Part shown: positions 23,401-35,698 of the stretch, piece by piece
Layout of the letters: every line of letters begins with the position of its first letter
Position numbering within the stretch: position 1 is the first letter of the stretch
Made by a program: the position numbers and the translations under genes
From: Purshia tridentata
Taxonomy: Eukaryota > Streptophyta > Magnoliopsida > Rosales > Rosaceae
Assembly (NCBI GenBank): GCA_003254885.1
Contig: QANT01007525.1
Span: 62,001-126,000, forward strand
DNA: 64,000 bases
Reading direction: 5' to 3'
Notes under the pieces: generated by a model
Seen by the model: the letters and a program-made list of their open reading frames with translations, nothing else
What the model was told of the DNA's origin: nothing
The model's database searches: none

Positions 23401-25974
23401 GTTTTCGGTCCCATATCAGGTTTTAGTGAATCTTCAGGAAGTTTTGTAGCAAGATTTAGAAGACCTCCTTTTGGATCAGTATAGTAACTGTAGGGGAGTG
23501 CTGCAATAAATTCAGCACAATGCCTTGGCAAACGCTCCTCAAATAAAGTTGATGAGGGCCAATCCTTCAATTTCAACATCTCTGGCCACCCACCTTTATG
23601 CATACGACCCTCTAAGTATCCCTTAAAAAATTGGTGGATATTGATCTCAACCTATAAAAAAGTGAGAAGTCAAGAATTTCAATTAGCAGAAGATACTTTA
23701 AAACTCTTCTCACTTAGCTATGAGTAATTTAGAAAGTTTTACATGACTGACCTCACACCAATCCAAGCAATCAATGGCCTTCACACTTCTCGTCTCCTCT
23801 TTAAACTTTACATTGGCACCAGTTTCTCTAAAAGCTCTCCACATGACCATAGGTTCCCAACTAAGGCCGGATGTCTTGTCAAGAACATTTCTAACTATCA
23901 CAGGTTCTCCCTTCATCCAGTGCCTCTGAAAATGCTCACTTTCATCATCTGTCAAGTCAACAGCATTTGGACAGTGTAAGAAGTTATCATGACTGTTTTT
24001 CCGGAAAGCCGCCTGCCTCACTTGAGACTGTATATTATTTTCATCCTTGGAATCCTTTGGCTGGCACCAGGAACATCCTTGAGAAATATCAACATCTTGC
24101 AACTTGAAGTCACTAGTAAAATCCTCTGCATTTTTTAACAGCTTCATTACCCAATTAGCTTTATATCTGCGCTTCAATTCCAGCATTGGATTGCCACAAC
24201 CTCCACATTGTTTTGGAGGACATGGAATGCTGCTATCAGAGTTAGCTCTCCAATTGGAAAAAGAAAAGGACACATCAGCTTTAGAATCATCAGAAGCAGA
24301 GGCAATTTGACCCTCCCACCCATGTCTTTTTCTTTGCACATTAGTATTGTCCTTGCTATCAGTCACTTGTTTATGAGCTCTTTCGACAGATTGTTGTTGA
24401 GATGTTTCTGCTTCACTGCCTCCAGGTTGGGAACCTTCCCTTAGCTCTCGGCAACAAGTAAGACACAGATCATAGGAACAACTGGGGTTGGGGCAGCTTC
24501 TGTATAGATCAACAATGGATGTATGGCAATTGTCGCTGTCATATAAGATAACATGTATGGTCATGAGTCGTGACAACTTTAATCTTCTTCTTTTTTTTTT
24601 ATAAATAAAATACATGATTATTTTAATGATGGTTCTATAAATTAAAGCACAAGAATGAAGCCTGAACGTACCAGTACAAACGCTCAGCTTTCTCTAGTTT
24701 AGTTCTGGTTATGTCCATTTCAGTCAATTGAACACCTGACAGCAAAAAAAAGCATGAAAAGAATTGAAAACAGTACCAGGAAGAGGAAGTAAAAAACTAT
24801 ATCTACTAGAATAATAGGCCACCTCGTATGGCAGCTTCAATCTCCATTTCAGAGCTCTGCTCACTATTAATATGCCTTAGTATAGGCAAAGTTTTATATA
24901 GCACGTACTGCAGCCACCTTAATGTGAGACTGTCATCAACTCTGGAGCTAGGACGAGACTGTCAAATTTAAACAATAACACCAGATGAAGAAAAAAAAAT
25001 TAGAGAGGCATTCGAATAGAAACGATGCTAATTTCAAAATAAATGCAGGGAAAGAGTATCCACCGGCACAACAAATTCGCGCAAGCAAGCTTTGCAGTTG
25101 CAGTTGCGCCGACAAAATGGGCACTTATTCTCAAATTCCTCTCTGGTATTACCAGGGTACCTGTAAACAGCATTATCTATTATTCAAACCATTACACTAA
25201 CAAATAACAAAGCTCTGCAATACTATATAGCATACAGCATTAAAGTTTAGAACTGGCTGCAAATGCAAAACACAATTTGCTGACTCTATTTCAAATTTTC
25301 AACCATCATAAATTTTACTTACCATCTTTCAATGCACTCGAAACAAAATCGCTTTGTCTTACAATTCGAACAATGAACAACGCCGCTCTTGTCGTTCCTC
25401 TGACACTGGTGACACATCAAACTCACCCGCTCCTTGCTTTTGTTAGACTTATTATCCTGCAAAACGTAAACACAATCACTGCCGTTCATTACAGAGAGAA
25501 CATAATCATTAGAGCACAAACACATGAATCAATGATTCAATACTTCACCTTTTCTTTCAATTTACAATTCTTCAGATCGCCAGAGTTCGTCATCCCTTCC
25601 TTAGACTTGGACGCTGATTTTGCAGATTTAGCTTCGCCATTCACTTTCACCTTCTTCTCGCTCTTGTAAGCCGACAACATCTCCTTTTGCTCTCTCACCA
25701 GAATCCGATTGAACTCGTATTCAGACTCGGACTCCGTACCACTCGCGCTCAGCTTCTTCTTCTTTTTCCTTGATACTCCGGCATCGCCTCTCTGGCCACC
25801 GGAATCTCTATCTCCGTCGGAAACGCTGTCTCCGTCTCTGCTTAAGACTCTCTTAACCTTCTTATTCTGCGCCAAGTGCTTTTCACAGTACGACTTCTCC
25901 AGCGCCGCCAATTCTCTGCACCTCCGTTTCGGACCTGCGCTTCGCTTGCACCGGCGATCCTCCGGCGCCTCCAT
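20464..25974 (-). CDS. KDM3/JMJ25-type histone demethylase with WRC, RING and JmjC domains, 12 exons
   Basis: Exons (5' to 3'): 25974-25549, 25456-25323, 25160-25064, 24958-24823, 24735-24672, 24535-23752, 23651-23322, 22409-21783, 21697-21625, 21533-21448, 21032-20913, 20538-20464. They total 2952 nt, or 983 residues, all in frame. Residues 1-40 form a WRC-like basic C3H motif ([13 protein letters not shown] to YCEKHL). A RING-like cluster spans about 157-215 ([30 protein letters not shown]). A second cysteine cluster lies at about 285-310 ([20 protein letters not shown]). The JmjC domain (about 480-960) keeps the Fe(II) ligands H651 and D653 (KLHCD) and H913 (GCPHQV), with a linker of about 200 residues in exon 8. 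This is the plant KDM3 group (IBM1/JMJ25, JMJ24 to JMJ29), which removes H3K9 methylation. Intact ligands argue for an active enzyme. An upstream in-frame TTG at 26004 is not preferred over the ATG at 25974. The exon 3 donor (CCG-GTGGAT) is the weakest splice call. Confidence 0.9.
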
Positions 25975-26524
25975 AGTCGGAGCGATTGAAATCAAAGGCT
26001 GCAATTGGTCTGAAATAATTATAAATTAATTTAACCGTCTGTTTCGACAGTTAGGTAGGTAGGAAGTGCGAGGAGATGGAAAGCACGAATCGCATATATT
26101 CGATGATGAAACTATTTTACTCTTTTATTTTTTACTGTACGAATTGATGTGAATGCGATGCCTTGACGTTTCATGCTTGGCTTTGGTACGGAAAACGCAT
26201 ACATACACGTGTTTTAACAGAAGATCAGGCACTTGGCCAAAAAAGGGAATATCAGACAGGTCACAGGTGTGAGGTTTGTTTTCTTACCTAAACTAAGCTC
26301 ACTCATTCTCATTCATAAAAATATTTATTATAATTATTATTATTATATAAAGAAAAAACAATTAAAAAAACCTCACATCATACTCGAGAAATGGATCCAA
26401 TGCGTTGATTTTATATTTTAAGAGTGGTTTTTAACGATTATAAGCAGTTATAAAAGTCAATTTTCTTTGTTCATTTATTACTATGACCATGTTACAATTT
26501 TCTTCAACATTTATATATATAAAA

Positions 26525-27502
26525 GGGAAGCGATTTTCACACCTCACTTTTCTCTTTTTACACTCCTTTCAATTTTTTTATTAATTTTATATTATTTTCA
26601 TTGCTTGTATTTCCAAATTTATCTCTTAATTTCAAACACATTGTTTGCTCTCTCATCCACATCTTAGATTTACTCAATCGTCTCTTTCTATTCTTCTCCT
26701 CCATTAATAGTACAATGCATTATGTAGGCTAGCTATAAACTATTTTTTGGTGAATGTGGGATATAAACTTTGATATTGAAAGATGCATGAAGATATTTGT
26801 ATAACTTAGCAACATTATTGTTGCCAAGCAAAAAATTAATTACAAACAACTAATTTCTCTCTATTTGGAAAACAAAAAAATTAAAAAACATAACCCAACT
26901 CGCTGTAGAAAAAGGGTAAAACGTTGGAACCCTACCCCCATGCAATTTCTTAGATGAGAGGAAGGCTCTTTTTCTATTTCTCAAAAAGTTATGAGATTTA
27001 GTGGAGAACCTACGTCTTGGTTGTTTGAATGTTTTGGGTAAGAATGTCACCTCAAATGTGCAAGCCAAAGTTTAAAATTTGAATCAAATTAACACTTAAA
27101 AGACTAAACTCTCTTACTTTGATTAAGCTTCAAGATTTGATTTTGACAAGCAAGCATACTTGGGTTTCGGGTTCTTGTATTGGATTTGTGCCTACTTGGT
27201 TATAATTTAATTTCTGGGCAGCAATATTATACTACTGTTTGAAGAACAGAGGGAAAAGATGTAGAGAGGCCTTCATGTATCAAAGCCATCCATATCCCCT
27301 TGCCTTGCACTATTAATAAAGAATAAGATTAAAAGAAGAAGATGTACTCAAATGAGATGCTAGCTAGGAGAGAAAATGAGTGCCTTAGGGATTAGATTTG
27401 GAAGGGCAGATTTGGAATACAATTAAAATAAATTATGAAAAAAATATTAAAATAAAAAAAAGAGTGCAAGTGGAGAAAAGTGGAGTGCATAAATCGCCTC
27501 CC
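26525..27502. mobile_element. Non-autonomous DNA transposon with long inverted ends
   Basis: The left end (GGGAAGCGATTTTCACACCT, continuing CACTTTTCTC) is matched by the reverse complement of the right end (GGGAGGCGATTTATGCACTC, then CACTTTTCTCCACTTGCACTC). The similarity continues at lower identity for over 100 bp inside, with shared words such as CCAAAT and ATCTTAG/ATCTCAT. The unit is about 980 bp and encodes no transposase. TAAA-like bases occur on both sides, but a target duplication is ambiguous, so the superfamily is left open. A short repeat-flanked insertion (26733-26769) lies inside it, so that insertion is younger than this element. Confidence 0.6.
26733..26769. repeat. Short CACC-A(n) insertion between 9-bp direct repeats
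   Basis: CTATAAACT (26733-26741) recurs as ATATAAACT (26761-26769). The insert ATTTTTTGGTGAATGTGGG reads on the minus strand with CACCAAAAAAT. It is nested within the inverted-repeat element. Confidence 0.45.
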
Positions 27503-28187
27503 TAAATTATAATAATTATTAGTGCCACATGGCCCACACCCAACATCATTGTCTTAACTATTTTATTGGTTTGGTGATTTATTAGTAGCGTATTACACTC
27601 TAAATTTTATACTATTTTCTAGACGCGAGGGTTATTATCAAAGTTGATGTTGCTTTACAAGACTACCGTATAGAATTTGAGTACAAGGAAAGGAGTCATG
27701 AAGTGGTAACTGTTATAACTTTTAAGACTGGTAATGGCTTACCGATAACTTACCTTATATATGATCACAATATATAATTTACGAGCACACGTTATATGAG
27801 TTAGTTGATTTTAATAATCATTAATCTTCACTAAAAATAAGCCAATAATAAAATAAAATATATATAACAAAAAAACATGTAAAGTTTACAATCAAATCAA
27901 ATTTTTCACAATTAATAATTTGAAAGATATAATAAATTGCCTCTCTCTTCCACCAATAACTTTTCGTATGCACACCCAAGTACCCAACACAAGCCTAAAA
28001 ATAAAACCCACCAATATTCAATGAAAACCAAACAATTTCCCACAACAATTTTTCTCTAATTAAACCAACATTATGGCTGGCCTAATTAAATAATGGTATC
28101 CCCATTTCAACCATCCTAATTAATTTGTACACATACATACCTAATAAATCACATCCATGATCTTTGTACCTTTGCACTTTTCCTGTC

Positions 28188-29132
28188 TTACCTTTCCATA
28201 TCTATGGGCACAAAGGCTGTTTTTTCCATTTGATTAATAAAACTTATTGAGCCTGCGAGCTTATTACACTCTTTCTTTTGGGCTTCAACATCATCTTCTT
28301 CATCTCGCAATTCCCTTGTCAGCGAAAAATACTCGACTTTTTCTCCAAAAATCTTAACCAAAACCAAATAGAGGGACACTCCAAAAATGACTATTCCAAT
28401 CAAGAACCAACTAAATTGAAGGTTCACTAAGGACTTGGCTCTGTGAAGTGCGTCCTCGTCCTGGCACCTAACCACACGGTGACCCTCTTCCAAATTCATG
28501 AAGCAACCTTTGGAGATCAACCCTGGTGTCCAGAGCATGAACCCCATGACCATAAGCCATACACCTTGAAAAGCTATGCTGAGAGACCTCACAAAGCTGA
28601 CCAAGAAACTCTTGGGGAGGCCAATTCCCATAAGGGTTGTGGTTAGAGAAACAAGAACCACAAGCTGTAGAAGCAAGTGGTATTGGCCTTCAGGGCCCAT
28701 GTGATCAGCAGAGTGAAGGTGAAAGAGGAGCAGCTGCTGTGCAAAGGCTATGGCCCCAAGGAATTGGGTCAAACCCTGTTGGGCTTTTGGGCCTACTCTG
28801 TCAAGAAGGATGGCAAAAGCTCCATAGACCCAGAAAGTCATGGAGATTGAAGCGTGCTCAAAGTTGTGTAGATGGACGGAAGGGATGGTCCCATCATCAT
28901 CAAAAGGTTGATGTTTCTCTGGGGCTATGAAGAGTTCCATGGCAATGGAGGCAGAGGAGCCTCCTATGATCAAGAGGAGCTCCAAGTATCTGAACTTGGA
29001 GGTGGGGAACCATGTTGGAGCTGTGTAGGAGTTAGGTTGGTGAGCATGGAGCTTGATGTGATTGAAGAGGTGCCATAAGCCAATGAGAAGGAACCCAAAG
29101 CCTGGTACTACATGCCCAACTAAAGTGCCCAT
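28188..29132 (-). CDS. TMEM45 / DUF716 family multi-pass membrane protein, intronless
   Basis: The 314-residue protein begins MGTLVGHVVPGFGFLLIGLW, the conserved start of the TMEM45 (DUF716) family, and shows about seven hydrophobic helices. Histidine-rich loops HNFEHASISMTFWVYG and LLFHLHSADHMG are family signatures. The C terminus is cytosolic in character: acidic RDEEDDVEAQKKE and then basic. The frame runs open 16 codons upstream to 29180 but without an ATG, so 29132 is the start. The molecular function of plant DUF716 proteins is poorly known; some are linked to responses to viruses or nematodes. A T/C-rich stretch upstream (to about 29380) is the likely leader. The neighbouring dirigent genes may repeat an Arabidopsis DUF716-dirigent neighbourhood (from memory). 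Confidence 0.92.
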   Translation of the reverse strand: MGTLVGHVVPGFGFLLIGLWHLFNHIKLHAHQPNSYTAPTWFPTSKFRYLELLLIIGGSSASIAMELFIAPEKHQPFDDDGTIPSVHLHNFEHASISMTFWVYGAFAILLDRVGPKAQQGLTQFLGAIAFAQQLLLFHLHSADHMGPEGQYHLLLQLVVLVSLTTTLMGIGLPKSFLVSFVRSLSIAFQGVWLMVMGFMLWTPGLISKGCFMNLEEGHRVVRCQDEDALHRAKSLVNLQFSWFLIGIVIFGVSLYLVLVKIFGEKVEYFSLTRELRDEEDDVEAQKKECNKLAGSISFINQMEKTAFVPIDMER

Positions 29133-32100
29133 TTCCAATGGCTTTGTGATGATCACAACTCTTTGAATGAATTCTTGCACTTGCTTGCTGTGTTGGCCTT
29201 TTGATGGATAGAGGGAGAGAAAGAGAGAGGAATAGAGAACGGGGCTTTTCTAATGTTTTTTAAGGTTTGAAGGAAAGGAAGGGAGGGAGTGATGGCGGAG
29301 GGTGGCAACTGGAAGTGGGTTTTAAAAGTTTTAGGAGGGGATGGGGTAGAAATTCCAAGAGGTCTAGAGGCCTCCAAGGGGGGTTATGAATTTTGAACTT
29401 TTGCCTTTTGGTGGGTTGAATAATAAGATTAACACTGGTTGACCAATGACCTTTTTAAATAAATGAAATGACCAAGCAGTCAGCTTTCTAGAATAACAGG
29501 GGCACAACTATGGTTTTTCATTCAATCCAATGAATCCATATTCGCAATGACAAACTTGCCCCCATTTTTAACTTTTAAACTCTTATGTTTATGTTCTTAT
29601 TGTTATGATCAGTCAATGATGACTTGATTACAGATTCATTTGAGGAAGAAAAATGTCAATTAAAAGAGTACTCATATCATGCCTACAAAGTTTTAGTCAA
29701 TTTAAGAAAGGTGTGTCAAGCACATATTTCTCATGGAACTTTTAGTTTAAAATTACTTTTTTTTAACCAAGGGCATTGTGGTCATAGCACGTGAGAGTGA
29801 TCGGCTGGGAATTCTGGTCTTGTTTGGTAGCACTTTGTTTCTAAACACACATGCCTGAACATCTTTCTTCTCTTGCACGAAATTAGGAAATTTCTTCTCC
29901 TATTGGCTGCGTTGGGTGTATATTAAATTTCGAGTTCTCTCTCAATATTTTTAGATTAAAAAAATTTAATCATGTAAATAGTTTAGGTGTTCATTTAAGT
30001 CACTATAAAACGACTGTTAATGAAGAAAAATAAAGTCCTATGATCACGAAGTATCAGTGGATGAGATGTATTTTGATCATTTTATGAAAGGTTCTCTAAG
30101 TAATGAAAACCTTAAGAGATTGACTTCTGGTTTATTACCCACAATAACCCCAATAAGTCAATCGAAATTTTTTTTTTTTGTTATAAATATTTATTAATAT
30201 ACACAAGAAGTCCAGAATCTTCCAAAATATTTTCTTGCAAAGAGCATGTCATCGCTTGTGTCATTTGTCCAACATCTATAGATAGATAGGGTGTCATCCC
30301 TATTCCCTTGTAAAATTACAAGCTCCTTTAATTGTGATTTTGGTGTACGAGGGTTGGGTTGGACCCAAACACATCGCAATCACGTGTTCTTTTTATTTTT
30401 ATATTTTTCGTTAAAAATTTGTTTGAATTAGGAAGAAGGTTCCTTATGGGATTTTGCTTTGGTCACAACAATAGATCCAAGATTGTAATTATAGCCATAC
30501 GGACGGCTACGATGATATCTTGTGGCCCAAGTTTTCTAAAGGCACCTCGCTGACCCAGCTTCCCTCTTCATTTTTTTTTTTTTTTTGTCTTTTTGGTAAA
30601 ACCCATCTACGCCTTCTTTACTAAGACTTCTCAATGGCCTTACTTAATTTAATTAATTAAATATTTAAACATGTGCATATCAGCATATTCCCTCATCATT
30701 CACTAGCTGTTCCTTGTCTTTGAGCCATGTAGAAAATGATAGAAAATGGCTGACAAAGGACATCTTCTAAATATGGTTTAATTTTTTCAATCACACATAT
30801 ATAACTGCTAAGGACCATATATAAAAAGTATGCGAGATTGAGAGATTGAGAGTAACGAAATGACAATATTCATGTCAACATATTTAATAGAAATTAATAT
30901 TCTTCTAATATGCCTTTTCCCCCCATTATTATTCATATAAAAATTAAACAATCGATTATAGCTTATTTCTTAAGCAGCATACTACTAATACTAAGCATGT
31001 TGCCTAGATATATCAATATTGAGTTTTTGGTTACTTCTTTTTGGTCACAAGCAACGCGTAATGCTGCTTTGCAGATTTGAGCCATATTCTATGTCTTGGT
31101 TTGGACTAAGTAATTAAACTGAAGCTAAAGTAATCATCAACATATCACTCACTAACGATTATTAAAATCAAAACTTCTAACAAAATGATGCAAAATTTTG
31201 TTCTAAAGTCACTCCAAATACATGCGGTTAGGGTTTGGGTCCCATTTTTTATACCAAGGTTTAAATTCCAAATTAAAATGGTCTAAACATCTGTTATTTT
31301 TTAATGCAAATTTATGCGATAAGTATATTAGATTTACGGCCCGTAAGCAACCCGTTTGGACTTAAGTCACTGGTGACGTCAACTTACATTTTTAAAAAAA
31401 AATTTTATATCAAGGCCAATAACCATTTGAGGAGAAGGAGAATCAAATTTGGACATCCGTACATATTATAATTAAAATGAACGTCACGTTTTAATAATTT
31501 AATCATTATTAGGTATCAAAATCCCATCCAATATCTCGATCAGTGTGCTTATGCTTTGATTTTTTATATGCATAAAAATTTATAACAAATTACCTCTTTT
31601 CAAAAAGGGACTATTTAATTAATTAAAATTTTAGGAAAAGAATGCTTTACATTCGTCTTGGATTAATTTAGGCCATTATTAGTTGGGTTCCAGCCTTCCA
31701 GGCCTGAAATTCATACTATGAATGAAGAGAGTCGAATCAAACTAGTTAATTCCAATATAAAAAATGCTATTTACCTTCTTCAAATCCACTTTTTCCTTTA
31801 TTATTTTTATTTCCTCATGTTTATAATCATGCTCAGATTCTCTCTCTATGTGGACCAATTGGAGCTTGTTATGGATAGCCAAAGCATATTATATACTCAT
31901 TAAGTACAAGAGCAGCTTTTGTGTTGATTATAGAAAAAAAAGAGTGTGAGAAAAAAGTGTGTTTATATATGCTCCACAAAGTCGAGGGGTGCGTTAGTTT
32001 TACGCTGGGCTTTAGGCCTTTGGGCTTCGCAATTACTAATGTCGGTTGGGTTGGATTCCCCTGATCCAATTTCAAATTGGAGTTGGATCAGAATTTAAGA

Positions 32101-33168
32101 TGCAGGCTCTTCGTTGGGATGCTGGGTACACTAACTAAATTCTCGGGATAACAAATGGGCCAACATTATAAAATGGACCTTTCACAGGTTCAAAAGTGTG
32201 CCTTAACAGCAGCCTTCAGACCCATGAAAAGAAAACAGGTGGTGGGTTTCGAAATTGGCACAGTGCTACGCAAGGCTCTTAGTTGAGTTCATCTTCATCT
32301 GTGCAAATGTGCTAGTAGTTTTCTCCTCTCATATTTTACTACAAAAAAGCTGCCAAGTTCGTGAGTGCGAAAGTTTGAAATGTTTTATATGCTGTCATAG
32401 TGCTCCTTCTCTCTGGGCCTGAGTCATCTTGTCTGTAGTTATGATTGAATGTGATGGAGCTCTGCAGCGTGTTTAATTACTCTATCGTATTAGAGAATTA
32501 GTCTAGCTACGAACATAACGTTCTTGGTTTAATTTAAGAGTCTTAAGACCAATTAATCTATACTCCATCTAAGCTTAAATTGAAAACAAAATTATTACTG
32601 GTGAGGTGACCACCACCGACTGTGATCACATGGTAGTAATGAAGTGCCATCTCTGCCTTCACTTACAATTTAATGTTTAGGTTTGAATAATTGGGGTCTG
32701 GTGTGAAATTTTATCATAAAAAACTTTTACTAGTCACATAAAAACTAGACTTTTGGTCAACCAAAAGTAAGAGTTAGGTCCACCAACCCAATTAAGACAG
32801 TTTTTTTAGTCTGTCATGGGCATCCGCATCCACACATTATGATTCCACAAGACAGAAAATCCAACCCCTTCAATACTTTAACATGATTTAATGTTTTTCA
32901 ATGCTAAAAGCCTAAAAAGTGTCATTCTCATTCTCTCATCTCCATTTATTTCTTAGCTACCAAACCATTCTGTTTAGTCATAATGTGGCAGCAGTAAGCC
33001 ATAAAAATAAGGAAACAAAGAAGAAAGTGTGGCAGTCTGTAGTTGGTAGCCACCATGATGACGAAACCTCAATAATCAAGCTGTGTCTGATTTCACTATA
33101 TAAAGTGGACACAACCCATTGCCAATTTCTGAACTAGTGGTGAGTTGGTGACTTGAGCAGGTTCAACC
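29133..33168. other. Long intergenic region, AT-rich
   Basis: Four kilobases hold the TMEM45 leader (to about 29400) and, at the right end, the dirigent promoter. In between, T runs near 30165 and 30570 and AT-rich sequence are present, but no gene, array or clear element. Confidence 0.6.
33097..33104 (+). promoter_or_regulatory. TATA box of the first dirigent gene
   Basis: TATATAAA stands 65 bp before the ATG at 33169, leaving room for a leader of about 35 bases. It is the best-placed TATA motif in the window. Confidence 0.6.
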
Positions 33169-33750
33169 ATGGCCAAAACACCATCCATCTTGGTAACCCA
33201 ACTCATAATTCTCTCTCTGCTTTCTTCATTTGCCATAGTCTTGGTCCAAGGAGAAGATCAGGGCTTTGTGAGAAGCTTGGACCGCAAGCTCTTGGGTCTC
33301 AAGAAGGAAAAGCTCAGCCACTTCCGCTTGTACTGGCATGACATTGTGAGTGGTAAAAATCCCAGTTCAGTACCAGTGGTTCGACCGCCAACCAATTCAA
33401 CAACAGCGTTTGGTTTCATTAGCATGATTGATAATCCTCTGACCCAAGGGCCTGAATTGAGCTCAAAATTGCTGGGAAGGGCTCAGGGATTCTATGCATC
33501 TGCTTCACAACAAGAGGTTGGGCTATTGATGTCAATGAACTTTGCTTTCATTCAAGGCAAGTACAATGGGAGCACCATAACAGTGCTTGGAAGGAACCCA
33601 GTGTTCAACAAGGTGAGGGAGATGCCTGTGATTGGAGGGAGTGGGCTTTTCAGGTTTGCAAGGGGCTATGTTGAAGCAAGGACTCACACATTCAGTCCCA
33701 ATACAGGGGATGCCATAGTCGAGTACAATGTCTATGTGCTGCATTATTGA
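33169..33750 (+). CDS. Dirigent protein, tandem copy 1, intronless
   Basis: The 193-residue protein has a signal peptide ([20 protein letters not shown], cleavage expected near VQGED) and one dirigent domain. Family landmarks in order are LRLYWHDI-like [79 protein letters not shown] and the terminal [10 protein letters not shown]. Dirigent proteins are extracellular beta-barrels that steer stereoselective coupling of phenoxy radicals to lignans, or lignin deposition. This one has the DIR-b/d type length and no extra repeats. It has a close paralogue at 35111-35698. The start is supported by the TATA box and the signal peptide. Confidence 0.95.
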   Translation: MAKTPSILVTQLIILSLLSSFAIVLVQGEDQGFVRSLDRKLLGLKKEKLSHFRLYWHDIVSGKNPSSVPVVRPPTNSTTAFGFISMIDNPLTQGPELSSKLLGRAQGFYASASQQEVGLLMSMNFAFIQGKYNGSTITVLGRNPVFNKVREMPVIGGSGLFRFARGYVEARTHTFSPNTGDAIVEYNVYVLHY

Positions 33751-34251
33751 TGCTTCTAGCTACATCTTTCTTGGCCTTTTTTGCTTTGCTAGCTTTTCTT
33801 TCTTGTTGTTTTTTGAGGTACTCATACGTTCTAATTATGTTGGCCGGCCATGCCAGCTTTAATTACTCTAAATTTTAGTGGGTTTGGTTGGGTTTACTTT
33901 ATTTATGCTATAAAATGTCATTCCAAACTTTACCATAAGTTGGACATCAATTTGAAAAAGAATAGTAAGTACCTTGTTGGAATGTACTGTTTAGTAATAT
34001 TTCAGTAGGTTCTAGGCTTCTAGCAAAGTGAAATTACCCTTGGCATATTCGCAAATTTGGTGGAAGAAATATGCTTGTATAAAGCACAAGGTTTATAAAA
34101 ATTAATGCAATTTCAAGGCAAATGGAGATAACTCGATCAGCAGCATTTCCCTTTTGATCATTTGTGTTGCCTCATTAACTTTGTATACAAACATCTAAAG
34201 AGGAACATACTGATGATACAAATAGAAGAACAGAAGAGAAAGTATTTCAAT

Positions 34252-34309
34252 TAAAGAGGAAGACTTTTTTATTTTATTTTTATTTATGTAAATTCTAAAG
34301 AGGAAGACT
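34252..34309. repeat. 30-bp T/A-rich insertion between exact 14-bp direct repeats
   Basis: TAAAGAGGAAGACT at 34252-34265 recurs exactly at 34296-34309. The insert is TTTTT-rich and on the minus strand ends in an A-rich tail with AAAATAAAA. It has the same architecture as the other insertions but lacks the GACC core. Confidence 0.6.
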
Positions 34310-34558
34310 ACTGAGCAAGTAGACATAGGAAATTACCACAGAATTCATAGAATGACTTTCTTGGAAGATGTTGGTGTTGCTTCCAAGTTGTTCCATATAT
34401 TGACCAAGTTTGAGGCACAGCTCATTCACCACTTCACTCTAGAGTATTTTGTATTTAAAGGAATTATCTTTCATGACTTTGACAATGGAAACTATATGGA
34501 TGGTTGGATATTGCTGAAAACACCACGTTGCCCCCTTATACAATAGCGAACCAATCAG

Positions 34559-34624
34559 TCTCTAACACTTTTGTTTTGGTCAGAAGTCTCTAACACTTTT
34601 GTTTTGGTCAGAAGTCTCTAACAC
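34559..34624. repeat. 28-bp tandem repeat containing the GGTC signature
   Basis: TCTCTAACAC occurs at 34559, 34587 and 34615. The spacer TTTTGTTTTGGTCAGAAG is identical both times. The unit therefore looks like target repeat plus insert, duplicated once as a whole. On the minus strand the spacer reads CTTCTGACCAAAACAAAA. Confidence 0.65.
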
Positions 34625-35110
34625 ATTAATAATTTGTTTTAATTTTGAGTCAAAAATCAAAGGAACTAAAAAAAACGAAAAAAAGGTGACCGATTCCAAA
34701 GTTTGTTCCATGGCCTATGGGAGGCAGACCAATCCGTTACCTGGGGCCCACAAGCACTTGCCCAACTTCATTATGAGGTGGGTATGCTTTCTGTGACGAC
34801 AGAATCACTTGGTCGTTAGAAATAATTGATATTCAAAATTTCAAACTGAGGCCTAGACGAATAAATGAAACTATAAAATTTGAGATTTATTTTGATGTAT
34901 GTAGCAATATAGTCTTAAATTTTAGTATAATCATTAATAATTTATGAGGGAGGTTTTATAAACATCGAAGAATAATCATTAATGTAAATTTAACTTAGTA
35001 GGTGAGGGCCTATCACATTCACTAATTCATATTAATAAATTAGAGAAAGTTTAATGGACACTTTAAAGACAAAAGCTTTCAAGACCCAAGAGTGCCAACC
35101 AAACCAAAAC

Positions 35111-35698
35111 ATGGCTAGAATCTCTCCTCTCTTAGCTTTACAGTTGATCATAATCTCCTCCCTCCTCTCCTCCTTTACCATAGTGTTTGTTTCTGGGGAA
35201 AATTCAGAGTTTGTGAAAGCCCTGGACCCTCAATTCTTTGGGCTGCAGAAAGAAAAGCTCACCCATCTGCGCTTGTATTGGCATGACATTGTTGCTGGTC
35301 CTCATCCCACTGCCATAGCAGTAGTGCCACCACCCTCCAACTCATCCCTCACAAGTTTTGGGCTAATAAGAATGATTGACAACCCACTAACCCAAGGGCC
35401 TGAATTGGGCTCAAAATTGCTGGGAAGGGCCCAAGGGTTTTATGCGTCTGCTGCACAACAAGAGCTTAGTCTGTTAATGGCTCAGAACTTTGTTTTTGTT
35501 CAAGGCAAGTATAATGGTAGCACCATAACTCTGCTGGGAAGGAATGCCATTTTCAACAAGCTAAGGGAGCTGCCGGTCATCGGTGGCAGCGGGGCTTTCC
35601 GGTTTGCTAGGGGTTATGCTCAAGCAACAACTCACACGTTTGATCCCACCACAGGTGATGCTACGGTTGAGTATAATATCTATGTGTTGCATTATTGA
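35111..35698 (+). CDS. Dirigent protein, tandem copy 2, intronless
   Basis: The 195-residue protein MARISPLLALQLIIISSLLS is a secreted dirigent protein closely similar to the one at 33169. They share [67 protein letters not shown] and VEYNIYVLHY. The frame extends 19 codons upstream to an ATG at 35054, but only the ATG at 35111 starts directly with a signal peptide, so 35111 is chosen. The two copies sit head to tail 1.36 kb apart, a standard outcome of local duplication. Divergence is spread across the proteins, greatest near the N terminus, so both may be functional. Confidence 0.94.
   Translation: MARISPLLALQLIIISSLLSSFTIVFVSGENSEFVKALDPQFFGLQKEKLTHLRLYWHDIVAGPHPTAIAVVPPPSNSSLTSFGLIRMIDNPLTQGPELGSKLLGRAQGFYASAAQQELSLLMAQNFVFVQGKYNGSTITLLGRNAIFNKLRELPVIGGSGAFRFARGYAQATTHTFDPTTGDATVEYNIYVLHY

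Larger units (their letters stand above)
25975..28187. other. Intergenic region between the JmjC gene and the TMEM45 gene
   Basis: The JmjC promoter occupies the first few hundred bases. A terminal-inverted-repeat element fills 26525-27502. No gene is seen. Confidence 0.6.
33751..35110. other. Spacer between the tandem dirigent genes
   Basis: It holds the copy 1 3' UTR and copy 2 promoter. Two short duplications are seen, at 34252-34309 and 34559-34624. No gene is supported. Confidence 0.6.

Noticed and set aside
28443-29078. Three overlapping plus-strand frames
   Set aside because: Antisense shadows of the TMEM45 gene.
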